In this document: positions 45,176 through 57,270 of the stretch, in pieces | Layout: each line of letters opens with the position of its first letter | How positions within the stretch are numbered: position 1 is the first letter of the stretch | From: Corbicula japonica | Lineage: Eukaryota > Mollusca > Bivalvia > Venerida > Cyrenidae | Assembly: GCA_038501625.1 (NCBI GenBank) | Contig: JAZAYU010000174.1 | Location: 248,001 to 312,000, forward strand | Length of the DNA: 64,000 nucleotides | Reading direction: 5' to 3' | Made by a program: the position numbers and the translations under genes | Notes under the pieces: model-generated | Databases searched by the model: none | The model's input: only the letters and a program-made list of their open reading frames with translations | What the model was told of the DNA's origin: nothing

Positions 45176-45771
45176 CGAGCCTGTTCAAAACGTAAGCTAC
45201 AAATGTGTGAAGCTTAACTATCAGCTTAAATTTACAAGCGTGTAACTTGCAAAGCTGTTAATGAGCTTAAAGGTAAAATGCGGCATGCATTTGGAATATA
45301 CGGTGTTCAAAGGAAATGATAATGCATGCAGCGGGAGGCAAGGTCTGGTGGACAAATTATGGCACTTTTCTAGTCGGATCCTGATACTGTGGCTTTACTT
45401 ACTAGCCAGGGGTAACCCTCCACAAATAAATTGTACCAAAATACCAGGAGTTACTTTTAATGAATCAATGTAATGTTGACAATAATTTCTGGTGATCTTT
45501 ATTCTTCTGAAAGTTAGTAAGTAATTGCCTGGGATCATTAGGTTTGAATAAGACTATGTTAAAAGTTTTCCAAATTATGAAACCCAACAAGTATTTTTGT
45601 TTCGTTATTGTTTTCCAGAAATGACCTAGTTTAAAATCGGTGCATAATACATGTATCCATGTATTATAACCTTTTAAAAGATTCAATAAACAATATTATT
45701 AATACATAATGTTGAATAAGAACTCCTAAGCCAAAGAATGGGATAATATGTACAGTTGAACCTTCCTTAGC

Positions 45772-45859
45772 ATCCACCTGCATTCAGCGACCATCTGCCT
45801 TAAACACTGCATTCAAACTGACTGTTTAACAGACAGGTGATCGCTAAATGCAGGTGGAT
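45772..45859. repeat. Foldback repeat
   Basis: ATCCACCTGCATTCAGCGACC and its inverted partner GATCGCTAAATGCAGGTGGAT bracket about 45 bp. The related direct words CACCTTTAATAAGCAGCC and GGTGACTACTTAATACAGG continue to about 45990, suggesting a larger dispersed repeat. Confidence 0.7.
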
Positions 45860-46209
45860 ATTCAATGTCCTAAACTGACATTTTGTTCTGATTTTTACCA
45901 GTCTTAAACAGTCACCTTTAATAAGCAGCCGTATTCGGACACCTTACTTAGGTGACTACTTAATACAGGTTTCACTCTATAATGCTTTTCTGCTGTTAAT
46001 GAATATTTATAGACAATTGGTGTACCGTATTCAGTTATGACTGATGGGGAAATTTTGTTTGAAACATTTTCTGAATATCTATACTGTATATTTGTTTAAA
46101 ATATTAAGTTTACCCATAACTTGCACATCAAAAACAATATCAAGAACAGTATCATTTTTAAATACAGTCATTAAACTGTCAAATTTCATTTCAATTATTC
46201 ACAAATTAA

Positions 46210-48111
46210 ACAAGAAGCTGTGTTCGGAAAACACATATGCCCCCGGTAGCGAAGTTTGTAACAATACAAATGTTAAATGATAGCACAGTGTTAAAACTGC
46301 AACTAAAATCATAAGTTAGTTATAAATAATGAAAATAACCGTCTGGTGCCAGAACCTGTAATTGAAAAGAATTTATCATAACAAGAGCCAGTCAAAAAAG
46401 AAAGCCACTCGACTATTCGAAGTCAGACATATTTAAGCACATTTAAAACTGGGCTTCATTTAAACTGGGGAGTGATTCAGGAGTTTATGACACCCAACAC
46501 ACACATTAACAAAAGTGTCTTAATCCAAGTTAGGAAATCAATAAATTACAGTTACTTTATTATTGTAGTTTTTTTAGAGGGTTTACACAACCAAGTCCAT
46601 ACACCCCTGATCCCACACCCATCAACCCACTATCACACCTATAGTGATGTGGTGGGGTGTGGTGTAGTATAGTAAGGTATGGTATGCTGGTTGCTGTTGT
46701 TGGTGGTGTGGGTGTTGTTGCTGTTGTTGGTATTGTTGTTGGTGTTGGTAATGTTGGTGTTGTTGGTGGTGATGGTGTTGTTGTTGGTGTAGTTGTCAGT
46801 GTTGTTGGTGTTGTCAGTTGTTGGTGTTGTTGATGCTATTGTTGTTGGTTGTTGGTGTTGTTGATGCTATTGTTGTTGTTGGTGGTGTTGTTGTTGGTGG
46901 TGTTGTTGTTGGTGGTGTTGTTGATGGTGTTGTTGGTGGTGTTGTTGACGGAGTTGTTGGTGGTGTTGTTGACGGTGTTGTTGGTGGTGTTGTTGACGGT
47001 GTTGTTGACGGTATTATTGTTGGTGGGGTGGTGGTGGTGTGGTGTGAGATGGGGTGGTGTGGTGGGGGTGGTGGTGGTGTGGGGGTGGTGGTGGTGTGGT
47101 GGTGGTGGTGTGGTGGTGGTGGGGGTGGTGGTGTGTGGTGTGGTGTGGTGTGGTGTGGTGTGGTGTGGTGTGGTGTGGTGTGGTATGGTATAGTATAGTA
47201 TAGTATAGTATAGTAACCACTCAACACTTTCACCAAAGTATGTTAAGTACATCTGTTTTAAACCTTTTCTATAGAATTACCTTAGAAAAACACTAACATT
47301 GAAACTTTAACCATAATTTCTAAGTCTTAATTCTAATTTCTAAGCGAATAAGGGCAAAAATCAAATAAAACAAGTTAACCATTTATATCCAAGTATAAAA
47401 TGGGGAGATAATCCCAGAAAAAAGGTAGCCAGACTTCCGTAACTTGTAAGGGTCATCATCTGTGCACTGTTAAGTATGTGTGTAAACTTTAATGCCAGAT
47501 CTCTTTGTGGATATTGCGAAATATCCAACATGCCAAAATAAGTTAACCATTTTCTAAGTACAAAAAGGGGAGATAACACCAGAAATAAGGTACCCAGAGT
47601 TATGTAACTTGTCAGTGTCATGACCTGTGAACTGTTAAGTAAGTGTGTAAACTTTCATGCCAATGCTCTTTGTAGAAATTCAGAAATATCCAACTTGCCG
47701 AAAAATGTTAACCATTTATCTCTAAGTACAAATTTGGGAGAAAACCCCGAATTAAGATAGCCAGAGTTATGTAACTTGTTAAGAGTCATACCCTGTGCAC
47801 TGTATAGTAAGTTTTTAAACTTTCATGCTAATGATCTTTGTAGAAATGGAAAAATATCCAACTTGCCGAAACAGGTTAACCATTTTTTTAAGTACAAAAA
47901 GGGGAGATAACACCAGAAATAAGGTACCCAGAGTTATGTAACTTGTCAGGGTCATGACCTGTGAACTGTTAAGTAAGTGTGTAAACTTTCATGCCAATGC
48001 ATTTTGTAGAAATTGAGAAATATCCAACTTGCCGAAAAATGTTAACTGGACGGACGGACGGACGGACGGACAGACGGACGGTTCAATCACTAGATGCCGG
48101 GGGCATAAAAA
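46210..48111 (+). mobile_element. Composite tandem-core element with nested GTT-microsatellite element
   Basis: The 5' end is ACAAGAAGCTGTGTTCGGAA with hairpin TGTGTTC/AAACACA and ATGCCCCCGG. The 3' end is a (GGAC)n tract at about 48048-48080, then ATGCCGGGGGCATAAAAA, whose CCGGGGGCAT is inverted to the 5' ATGCCCCCGG. The core at about 47340-48040 has four units of about 166 bp (GTTAACCATTT, GGGGAGATAA, GTAACTTGTCAGGGTCATGA). At 46381-47216 a second element (ACAAGAGCCAGTC type) with its own GTT/GTG array is nested inside. Confidence 0.85.
46381..47216 (+). repeat. ACAAGAGCCAGTC element with GTT/GTG/GGTGT microsatellite, second copy
   Basis: Same 5' sequence and GCTGGTTGCTGTTG entry into the repeat as 10312-11055. 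The array here extends through GTT, GTG and TGTGG blocks to TAGTATAGTA. Poly-Val/Leu (plus) and poly-Thr/Pro/His (minus) frames over it are artefacts. Confidence 0.88.
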
Positions 48112-48683
48112 TTATTAACCAACAAGTGGAAAATGTGATGAAAATAGTTCCATGTCTTTACATTGGTTATCATAATTGTAATAAATTTAAATTACTTATT
48201 TTTGTTTATGTCATCAAATATATTTGGTTACTTTTTTAGATCCTAAAACATTGAAATGTATGCCAGAAAAAAACTGTAATTGTTGATTACTTTTCAATTA
48301 CAGTTTGACAACAGTTTGCTGATGTAAATATTCAATTTGGCCATATCTGTTACCTGACACATAATCTGTCTCCTAATAAGAAAAAGGTGTTAATCCTATT
48401 AATTTAATTTGAATTTATTTATAAAATCTGTAAGTAATAGTAATATCACACTGTTACAAGTATAAGTGTTTTAATCATGAAAAAAGTAATAAATATATGA
48501 ACAGTTCTGATATTAAACTCGGAGGTAATATACCCAATAATAAGTTATTTAAATTGTACTCCCTATTTGATTAGTAACATTAGGATTATTTCGCACTCTG
48601 TACGCAGGGCTAAGATACCTAATAATATGTTGTTTTTTTACTTCAAATTTGATTTGTAATATTTAATTCAGATTATTTTCCCC
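48112..48683. other. 3' flank of the minus-strand zinc-finger gene
   Basis: AT-rich sequence, presumably 3' UTR of the gene at 48684-50507. On the minus strand an AATAAA lies at about 48414-48419, a possible polyadenylation signal. Confidence 0.4.
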
Positions 48684-50507
48684 TTAATAGTCTGTTCGTT
48701 CCTGATGTGCAATGTCTTCTTTTTCCATATCATCCATTATCCTTTTTGCATGAGCAGTTACATCGAATGGTTCTTCATAACTGAAAGAAGTGTCATGACC
48801 TCTTGAAAGGGATTTCTCCTTGTATTGTAACATAACATCAACAAAAGATGTCTCGGATACGCCATGGATTTTTGAAAGGTGAAACTTGAGTTTGTATGTA
48901 TATTTAAACTCATGTCCACAAATTGGGCAAATTCTGCCCAGCGTCTCTTCCTGGTGAACTTTCTGGTGTGTTTTCAGCTGAAATGGCAGGCGAAAGCATT
49001 TACCACAGGCGTCACATTTACAGCGTTTCTCGTCCACATGCAACTGTATATGCCTAGACAATTTATATTTGTGATCAAAAATTTTGTGACAAACGATACA
49101 CTGATGTATTTTTGACTCTTCGTGTTTTGCAGCCATGTGATTGGCCATATCTCGATGATACATAAATGTTTGTTCACAAAACTCGCATTTAAATTTCTCG
49201 TTACTATGCAATGCCATGTGACTTTTCAAATTAAAACTTCTTCCGAACAGTTTCTTACAGATAGTACATTCGTGAAACTTGTTTTCTCCTGTATGAATTC
49301 TGAAATGTACTCTCAGATCTCTAATGTATTTGTACGACTTTCCACATAGCTCACATTTGTGTTTTCTTTCTTTTATTGTATGCACGGCCATATGTGCCTG
49401 CAGCTGATACATGTGAAAGAAAGCTCTCTCACAAAATTGACATTGATGATTTCGTTCCCCAAAATGGGTTTTCCGATGCCTCTTCAGATCACCACTTTTG
49501 ATAAATTCCTTACCACAGTAGTCACAAATTTGCTTAAATTCTCGTGTGTGAATATTCATATGGACTTTTAAGTTTTTCTGGTATTTCAATTTGCTCCCAC
49601 AAATTTTACACTGCACTGGCTGAAGTGACGGCTTCTCACAAACCAAACCTTCATTCAATGGATTGGATATTTCATCTGCACATTTTTCTTGTGATACTTC
49701 TTCAGCTTCACTTGCATTTTCTCCACTGTCATCATCAGTTTCTTTAATGATTTTCCCATTATTTTCAATGTTTTCCTGTAGTATTTCTGGTAAAGTTCTG
49801 TCCTCTCCAGTTGTCTGAGTATGCAACCTATACAAATCCGATCCCATGTCAATGTGTTTGTCTGACTCTGCACTGACACAATGTTCCTCTATGTCTTGGT
49901 CAGAAAAATCTCTAGTAATGCTTTCTAATCGTGTATCTTTATCTACATACCAGTTGTTTTCTTTTTTGTTTGAGATGGGAGAAAAATCAACATCTTTTCC
50001 AGTTTTGTCAGCAACATTTTCTCTGATCACTCCATCTGTGGAGTCATCCTCACATTTAATATGAGCATAATCAGTGACTTCAGAAACACATACATCATTA
50101 GGTTCAAGCTTTACTTTTGTTTTAGTCAAACTGGTATTTACAGTGGCATCTTTAATTAAAATACTTTCTATAGAACAATCACTCATCTGAAAAGCATCTG
50201 CAGAAACTATAAAACCAAAACTGCTGTCTTTTCTTTCGCACTGCTCAAACATTTCAGCATTAGTTACTGAAAAGTCTCTTTCACTTGTGTTTAGTAGGTA
50301 GTTACCACTTGATGTTTCACTGATCATTGATGAGTGTGGTTCAGTATTGATAATGTCCCTTGAATTCACACTCTCCATAACACTTTGAGATGATATATAA
50401 AACTGATCTCCCCCTACATCATTCTGATTATAGATTGTGTCCTTAATATCTGTCTCGGTGCGTCCCATTCTTTTAAGTTTTTTGCTCACTACATTTTTCT
50501 TTCTCAT
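48684..50507 (-). CDS. C2H2 zinc-finger protein with nine fingers
   Basis: 607 codons from ATG at 50507 (MRKKNVVSKKLKRMG, a basic start). Residues ~20-300 are acidic and Ser/Thr-rich, with SUMO-type VKLEP and IKCED sites. Nine C2H2 fingers follow, starting CKICGSKLKYQKNLKVHMNIH-like at about residue 300 and ending with CPICGHEFKYTYKLKFHLSKIH-like near 555. Most linkers are non-canonical rather than TGEKP. A C-terminal tail of about 50 residues is acidic/basic mixed. It is predicted to be a nuclear DNA-binding regulator; orthology is not assigned. The frame is intact, apparently in one coding exon. Confidence 0.93.
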   Translation of the reverse strand: MRKKNVVSKKLKRMGRTETDIKDTIYNQNDVGGDQFYISSQSVMESVNSRDIINTEPHSSMISETSSGNYLLNTSERDFSVTNAEMFEQCERKDSSFGFIVSADAFQMSDCSIESILIKDATVNTSLTKTKVKLEPNDVCVSEVTDYAHIKCEDDSTDGVIRENVADKTGKDVDFSPISNKKENNWYVDKDTRLESITRDFSDQDIEEHCVSAESDKHIDMGSDLYRLHTQTTGEDRTLPEILQENIENNGKIIKETDDDSGENASEAEEVSQEKCADEISNPLNEGLVCEKPSLQPVQCKICGSKLKYQKNLKVHMNIHTREFKQICDYCGKEFIKSGDLKRHRKTHFGERNHQCQFCERAFFHMYQLQAHMAVHTIKERKHKCELCGKSYKYIRDLRVHFRIHTGENKFHECTICKKLFGRSFNLKSHMALHSNEKFKCEFCEQTFMYHRDMANHMAAKHEESKIHQCIVCHKIFDHKYKLSRHIQLHVDEKRCKCDACGKCFRLPFQLKTHQKVHQEETLGRICPICGHEFKYTYKLKFHLSKIHGVSETSFVDVMLQYKEKSLSRGHDTSFSYEEPFDVTAHAKRIMDDMEKEDIAHQERTDY

Positions 50508-51387
50508 TGTTATTTCTTTCTTCTTTTAATATTGTATTCACCAACAAAATTCTACCAGTATTAGCAGGGTCATTAACAACATGTTAAGACATTAACAAAT
50601 CAGTGTCTCATCATGCATTCACAGCTGCATGTACTGTAAATACCCGCTTATAAGGCAATCCGCTTATCTTGCATGCGCTATTTTGGATTTGATCACCTTT
50701 CCCTTGAAACTCTGAAAATATAAAGATACATGTAGTAATGCATTCAATAACAGTTAAGTTACCATATCACAATAATGTTACAGCTCAGCAATACAAACAT
50801 TTCCATAAAAAATGTCCAACTTCTGTGGGAAAAACCATTATGTATTTATGCAAAACTGAAACAACCTTTGTAAAATTATACAAAAAAAAACACAAGGCCT
50901 TGGCCATCAAGATAAATATTCATCTTTATCTGACAAGATCATTAACAATTCTCTTAATATAATAAAAGGTACATGTACATGCAACCATTAAATTGTTTCA
51001 GAAAAATCTATTAATATACATGTAGGAAACTAAGCAAATATTTTCCATAACTCCCCAAGATAAACACTTCTGAATAAAGGTTCAATTTTTGAGCAAAATA
51101 TCTGATGCTATTTATAAAAAAACATACTCCTTTATTTGACTGATATCCTGTCAGTAGTTTAGGAAGTCACAAAGATATTAGAAACCCATATTTGGCATAT
51201 GTTTCTGATTAAGCTAATAAAAGTTCTTGACATATTTCTTTTTTTTCGAAATATTGGTCAGTTGATGAATGATTATTGCTCTTGAACTTTGGGGTATTAT
51301 ATTAATACATGTACATGGAAATGTTTTTTTTTTCAAAATTGTTAAAGAATAATTATAGTCGGTTAAAAAGCTCATGAGAGCTCATGT
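50508..51387. other. 5' flank of the nine-finger gene; no further gene
   Basis: AT-rich with TTTCTTTCTTCTTTT just upstream of the ATG on the plus-strand reading. No core promoter motif could be supported. Confidence 0.4.
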
Positions 51388-51396
51388 TGTTTCATG

Positions 51397-52176
51397 GGAA
51401 CCTAGTTAAATAGCCCCCAAGTCAAAATGTCCCCATTTTGGTCACATAGCCCCCACTATCATTTTGAAAATGGTCAAATAGCCCCCAAAATGTCCCCATT
51501 TTGAAATTTCTTTTTCTTGTTTTAATATTATACTTTTGCATGTTTATTGTTTTAACTTTTTTTAACCAAATAAATAAAAATGAGATCCATTGTATCATTA
51601 TCATCATCATCATCATCATTATTATCATAATTAGCGGAAAGTGCCGAATTTGGCTCTAAAGGGGATTGAAAAAAAATGAAGTAAACTTCTGTGCACATCA
51701 TGATATTAAAGAAATTTTGAGAAGGTAATGTGTCTGTACGTGGCTAAAGGATAAAAAAAACACTGACTATAATAATAATAAAAAATACCCCCCCCCCCCC
51801 CACCCCCCCAAAAAAATGTCTGATTTATATTTAAAGACATGATTATAAAAGTGTTTTTTTTATTTCATTTTTATTATTTTAACACTTTGTTGCTTTTGCA
51901 GGTAACAAATCAGTATCATTGGTTTTTACAGGTATATGTCACCTACTAATAAGATGACACATGATGGACCATATTTTGAGAAGGTCTGGCAAAAAGCCTC
52001 TGGCAATTAAGATTAATGTCAGTGACATTGTGTATTCATTAAAAAAAAACATTGATTTTTCCCAGTGGGGGCATTTGACCAAAAGTGTGGGGGCTATTTG
52101 ACCAAATTGGGGACATTTTGACTTGGGGGGGGGGGCTAGTTGACTTGGGCGAGTTGGGGGCTATTTGGCTAGGAAC
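51397..52176. mobile_element. 780-bp MITE with TAGCCCCCAA terminal repeats and 9-bp target duplication
   Basis: TGTTTCATG flanks both ends (51388-51396 and 52177-52185). The left end GGGAACCTAGTTAAATAGCC is inverted to the right-end complement GTTCCTAGCCAAATAGCC. Multiple subterminal copies of GTCAAATAGCCCCCA and AAAATGTCCCCA follow on each side. An 8-9 bp duplication plus subterminal repeats suggest hAT. No transposase is present. C- and G-runs occur at 51788-51801 and 52125-52135. Confidence 0.85.
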
Positions 52177-52210
52177 TGTTTCATGTAATTGTCTTGCCGA
52201 GTCAAAATGT

Positions 52211-52275
52211 ATTGTATTGCATTGCATTGCATTGCATTGCATTGCATTGCATTGCATTGCATTGCATTGCATTGT
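52211..52275 (+). repeat. (ATTGC)n pentanucleotide satellite
   Basis: About 13 copies of ATTGC with ATTGT variants at each edge, just outside the 51397-52176 element. Confidence 0.95.
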
Positions 52276-54119
52276 ATTCCAATAATCTAGAAAACTGAGT
52301 GGAAAAAAGCTGAACTTCAGAAAAATAAACATTGATGAATCAGATTCAATTTACTGAGAAAATATATGATGGTAATTATGAAATGTTGTTTCTATTACAT
52401 TCCTTTATTACAGCTTATTGATATTTTGAAACATGAATTTTATGGGACTTGTGTTAATTGTATTTAGTTAATTTTTCAGAATAATGTGTATTTACGAGTC
52501 ATTTAGGTTTTCAAATGAGATTTTATAAGTATCTACATGAAATGAATATTGAGATAAAACAATGTAATTAATAGGTTAAAAATACTCCATCAAATCCTTC
52601 AGAAAAGTAATTTTATTGACCATTTTAGACAAATGTTAGATAACCCATTTAGTTACATGTAGAACTGGAAATCATGAAAAAAAGTCTTTAATAGAAATCA
52701 TAACTTATACATATAAGGCCTAATTTTATTTTGAAACATTGACCAAATGTGAGGTAATATCAAAATAAGATTTGCTTAACATCTACAGAAACTTCTTGGG
52801 GGATCTAAAATACAAGTGAAATTTTTCAATAAACATATTTTCTTTACTGTAATTAGTTAACAGGGTTTAATATCAGTCAATAATTATTAAATCCAATTGC
52901 CTATTTCATTATATCATAGTAGAATTTCATTAAAAATTGTTTAACAAAAACTTAACTGTCACTTTTTATACTTACAAGCATTAGTGCAATTCTAATTTGC
53001 CGCCTATATTGTTTTAAAAATTATGAGGTGTCACAGTAAAATTATGATTGTCCTTACATTTAAAGTCAGAGGATATCATTATAGTTGAGAATTATCCTCT
53101 TCTGTATGGGGCAGTAAAGGAGCCAAACACATATTTTTTTAAATTCCATGTTGTCCCCAAAAGCACACTTTAATCTATTGTAGTAAATAAGTTGAGTTAA
53201 TTACTGTCAATCTGTCACTGTATAAGGGATAGTTGAAAATCGTGATAGGATACCCGATAGCCGATTAATGGTGGTTGCAAACACCGACTTCAATAGCCAT
53301 ACAATTTGCTGAAGCTTTACAGAAATGTCTATTTATATGTACTGAAATATACTGTATGTACTATAATAATAATGACATTTATTCACTGTAATGTGTTAAA
53401 CAAAGATATGTTAATTGACCGGAAGTGGTATTATTGGTGACAATTTTTATAAAGGGGAGGAAACTCATGAAAAACGCGTTGATAAAAGCTGTAAACGGAC
53501 AGAAACGTTTCGTTGTAAGTACAAAAGAAGGGCAGTACGTGGTTAATAACGGTGACTGCGGTTTCATTTTACTAAATTTTGAACAAATTTAAGCAAATCG
53601 GAAAGTCAAAATATTAAAATTATGGGGTAAATGTGGCGAAAAGGGGTTTTAGGGTTGGTTTGGGGGGATAATTTTAAGCTAATGAGCCTTTAAAATGCCA
53701 TTTTATAACCGTTAACGCTCAAACACTGTAATATTTACATAATTATGATGTTTTAAATTATTTATAAATCGTTATTTGAGATGTTTGACGTTTGTTATTT
53801 TTATACGTTAGAAATATATTCTCAATTTTAAACGCATTGACCACAGGTGCTTGCTAAAATACATGGTGTAGGAAAACTCGTCTTAGTGTGTAGTCAGTTT
53901 TGTAAATTTTAAAATGAAACTCGTTACTTTTCGTAGACATTATATCATTAAAAATAAGAAAATAAAAATAAAATATTGAAAATGCTTAAAGGCTTATAAC
54001 CTTTAAATGTATAACCGGATGTTCCTACTCTAAAATGGCTGACACTAAATAGTCCCCATTTTTGCATTTGAGGGGCTTTAGATGGCTAGTATGGCCTGAA
54101 AGGTACGTGTTTTGTAGCT
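52276..54119. other. No gene recognised
   Basis: AT-rich, frames of at most 62 codons, no repeat structure evident. Confidence 0.45.
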
Positions 54120-54680
54120 CCCCAGTTACACAGAGCCATCGGTGATTGATCGGTAGTTTTTTAGCCAAATTATGGAGTGAGCCGATGGTAAGGGTTTTAA
54201 TCACCGATATCAACTATTAGTCACCTGTTTTCCACAATATCATCTGCTGTTTGGAAAAGATAAATTTCATCGGTGAAAAATTACCAATTGGGATTTTTAG
54301 ACATGTTTAACGTTATCGACCAGTGAAAATATTTTAAAATAACCGATTGACACCCTGTCTACAACCAATCATCACCGATCAAAAACCTGTCAACAACCGA
54401 TATCACCGATCGACATATACAACCTGTCTACAACCGATATCTCCGATGGGCCACCGATAAGCAACCGATCAACTAATACTTACCACCGATAGCAAAAAGA
54501 AGAGAAATAAGTGCACCAGCAACCCATGAAATATTTGTTGTACACTAAAGTCTTGCCAATCACCGATGGCTGTTTACACAGAAAACTAGAAATAAAATAA
54601 TGCATCAGACAACCGATGAAAACAGCGAGTAACTTAAAATAAAATAACCGATTGGGCACCGACCGTCTGTGTAACTGGGG
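54120..54680. mobile_element. 561-bp MITE with CCCCAGTTACACAG ends and many ACCGAT motifs
   Basis: CCCCAGTTACACAG at the left pairs with CTGTGTAACTGGGG at the right. The next inner bases (CCATCGGTGATTGATCGGT versus ACCGATTGGGCACCGACCG) are also inverted. About fifteen ACCGAT/ATCGGT words fill the interior. No clear target duplication is seen. Confidence 0.82.
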
Positions 54681-57000
54681 CCTTAAGGAATGCTTTAATC
54701 TGTATGATAGCTTATTTAAGTTTGATTATGTACACTTAACTACACCGACCGCATAATTGTACATTTCTCCGCTCTTGATGAACGTATTCTCTTCAAACTT
54801 GAAACAAAGGAAGATAAATCATTTTCAAATAACTTTATAATACTGCTCCGGCCGAAAAGTTAAGAAAACAACAAAACAAAATACAAACAAATAAAACGGT
54901 GAAAGATTAACCTGATACAAATACCAAGTAACGACAGAATACATGGAATTAAAATGAACCAAAAATATTTGAGGTTTATTTCAAGTCAATTTGAAAAGTA
55001 AAGTAAATTGTATTTATTTATATAGTCGGTTTCACAAGAAACACACGCTCTATTGAGCTATGACCAGGTGGTATTTACTGAAGTGTGCTCAAAAACATAA
55101 CCGTGTATCTAAATCTTTATTTAGTTTCCATTTTTATAATAGAGTCATTGTTCTTATATTTCTGGGATGTAATAATCACATGACTATATTCCGGATACTA
55201 GTTATTATTTCAATCAGGCAGCAAAAATTAATTATGAGTTGCTTCCCCTTATTTTGTTTACACCATTTTGGTTATTAATTATAGTGGAACTGAAAATCGT
55301 TTCTCTTTAAGGAGGAGGTAGTATAAATTCTTTAGTTCTTTTAACTTAAATATCTTAAGTAAGAATCGGTTTAAATTGAATAAACAACTTGATAAGGGGC
55401 GTCGGGGATAATGCTATAACGATCAGATATTTTCTTCTTGCTTTTTTGAGAAATACAGGTCTGTTATTATTTGTTTCAATGTTTACCTGGGTGATAGTAC
55501 AATTATAACTTCTGATGCAGTTAAGAAAATCTTCATTATATTTACTCATATCTCACTTTGAAAAATCACAATCACACTATTTGCCACTCGCTAGTCCTAT
55601 AAATATGACATCGTAAATGCTTATTTATAATTTTTTTATTTTATGGCAATTAGTAATTACGACTTCATATCGCCGAACGCAGTTTTCCTGTCGCATGTTC
55701 CTACTGATTTTCAGTAGGGACAATTATCTTAGTTATCTGCAATTTTAAAGCATGACAGGCCTAATTGTAGCAATATTTTATTAATATTACTCTTATTCTT
55801 GCTTCAGACACAAAAATTAGTTACATTATCCAGTAATAAACTGCGATAATCCATTTTAATTTCCACCACAGTGTTTTTGTTTATGCAGCGCTCAGTCGTG
55901 TAGACATTGCTTGATTCTGATTGGCTCATGATAATCACGCAACCGCCTCATGTTAAACAGTACCAATTGGACGAATTATAGATAAATAGATGTTTTTTAT
56001 AATATAAATCATACTTCCCCATAAAATCAGACAGAAATATATATTTTCTTGATAATTAAAGTTAAATTACAATAGTTTGATTGTTTTTCTTACTCTTTAA
56101 AGGACATAACTTGACTATTGAAAATATTATTTCGTCTACGATATTTTTACGCAACTGTCAATCGGCAATATGTCAAATGAAAGTTCTGCATACACAGTAC
56201 TTGAATATAATTTCTTACCAGATTTAATTCATGTTTACCGGTGATTTGATGCTAAAAGGTGAAATTTGTTACCAGTATATATTTTCAGTGTCTAATCATT
56301 TAAAGCTGAGATTATGACTTTCTGTAAACTTTTAGTTAAAACTAAATATGCGACACGTTTTCGATGCATATCATTTAGAGGTAACGCTTGCCAATAAATG
56401 AAAAATATAAAAAGTCAAAATATTAAATGTTAAGGTTAAAGAAGCATGTGTTCCTCTAAATATTTGGAGTAGATATCTAGCATGTATGCAGATAATTGAA
56501 TTATCATTGTATAAATTAATGCACAATGTCCTAGTCATCAGGTCATATAATATTTTTTTATTAAAGCATTGCATTTACACTCTTCAGGTGTAAATTCAGC
56601 TCTGAATAGACAATTGTTTAATGCTGACCTTAGGTCTTCACTTTAGTCTTGAGACTTAATCTGTCTGATAATTTTGACTCTGTCTTCCTTTTGACTCTTT
56701 CTGATTAGTACATTTGGTGTATTTTTAATGTTTGCTTTTAGATTGTGACCTAAAAGTGAAAAGTATATACACAGATCAGATAGCGCTAATGTGCCTGCTA
56801 ATCTGCATCTACACTGTTCAACCATACTAGTTTCAAAAAAAATGAACATTAAGGGTCACAGTCAGACTACTAAGCTATTGTGTGAGATTTATTTTGTTAG
56901 TACTTTAATAATATTTTAATAATATTTTTTCTATTTAGCTAAACTTATTAGTTTAACATAAAAAAAAACAACATAAAGAACTTGATGTAATGCTTTTGTT
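54681..57000. other. Upstream region of the 57271-58695 gene; no gene recognised
   Basis: AT-rich. It presumably includes promoter and 5' intron of the downstream zinc-finger gene. An inverted CCAAT box (GATTGGCTC) lies near 55918-55926 and small inverted words at 55702-55720 (CTACTGATTTTCAGTAG), but no start site can be fixed. Confidence 0.4.
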
Positions 57001-57005
57001 TTCAG
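56990..57005 (+). promoter_or_regulatory. Probable splice acceptor before the 13-finger gene
   Basis: TGCTTTTGTTTTCAG| at 57005/57006, 265 bp upstream of the ATG. A pyrimidine tract plus CAG suggests that the coding exon begins here with 5' UTR. Confidence 0.6.
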
Positions 57006-57270
57006 GCAATAAATAAGAAGCAGATGATTAAAACATCAACTTGGCATTAAACCGATATCATGTTAGAATGAGATGCAAGATTTCCAAAAAAGGGATTCAT
57101 ATGGGGAAGTCTTAGGATACTAACATGATAATTTACAACTTCCTGGCCAAAATGCACATGAAAATAAAATATTGCTGCTCAGAAAGATTGTTCCAGCAAC
57201 CTCACTGATCCTCCTCAGGATCCACCCCTGCTTGTGACATTTAAAATACAAATAGCCAAGATTTCAAATA

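Noticed and set aside
46814..47252. Thr/Pro/His-rich minus-strand and Val/Gly-rich plus-strand frames of up to 140 codons
   Set aside because: Generated by the GTT/GTG/TGTGG repeat on both strands, with overlapping frames of equal length.
52039..52332. 97-codon minus-strand frame with QCNAM repeats
   Set aside because: It runs over the ATTGC satellite and the C/G runs of the MITE end, with no independent support.
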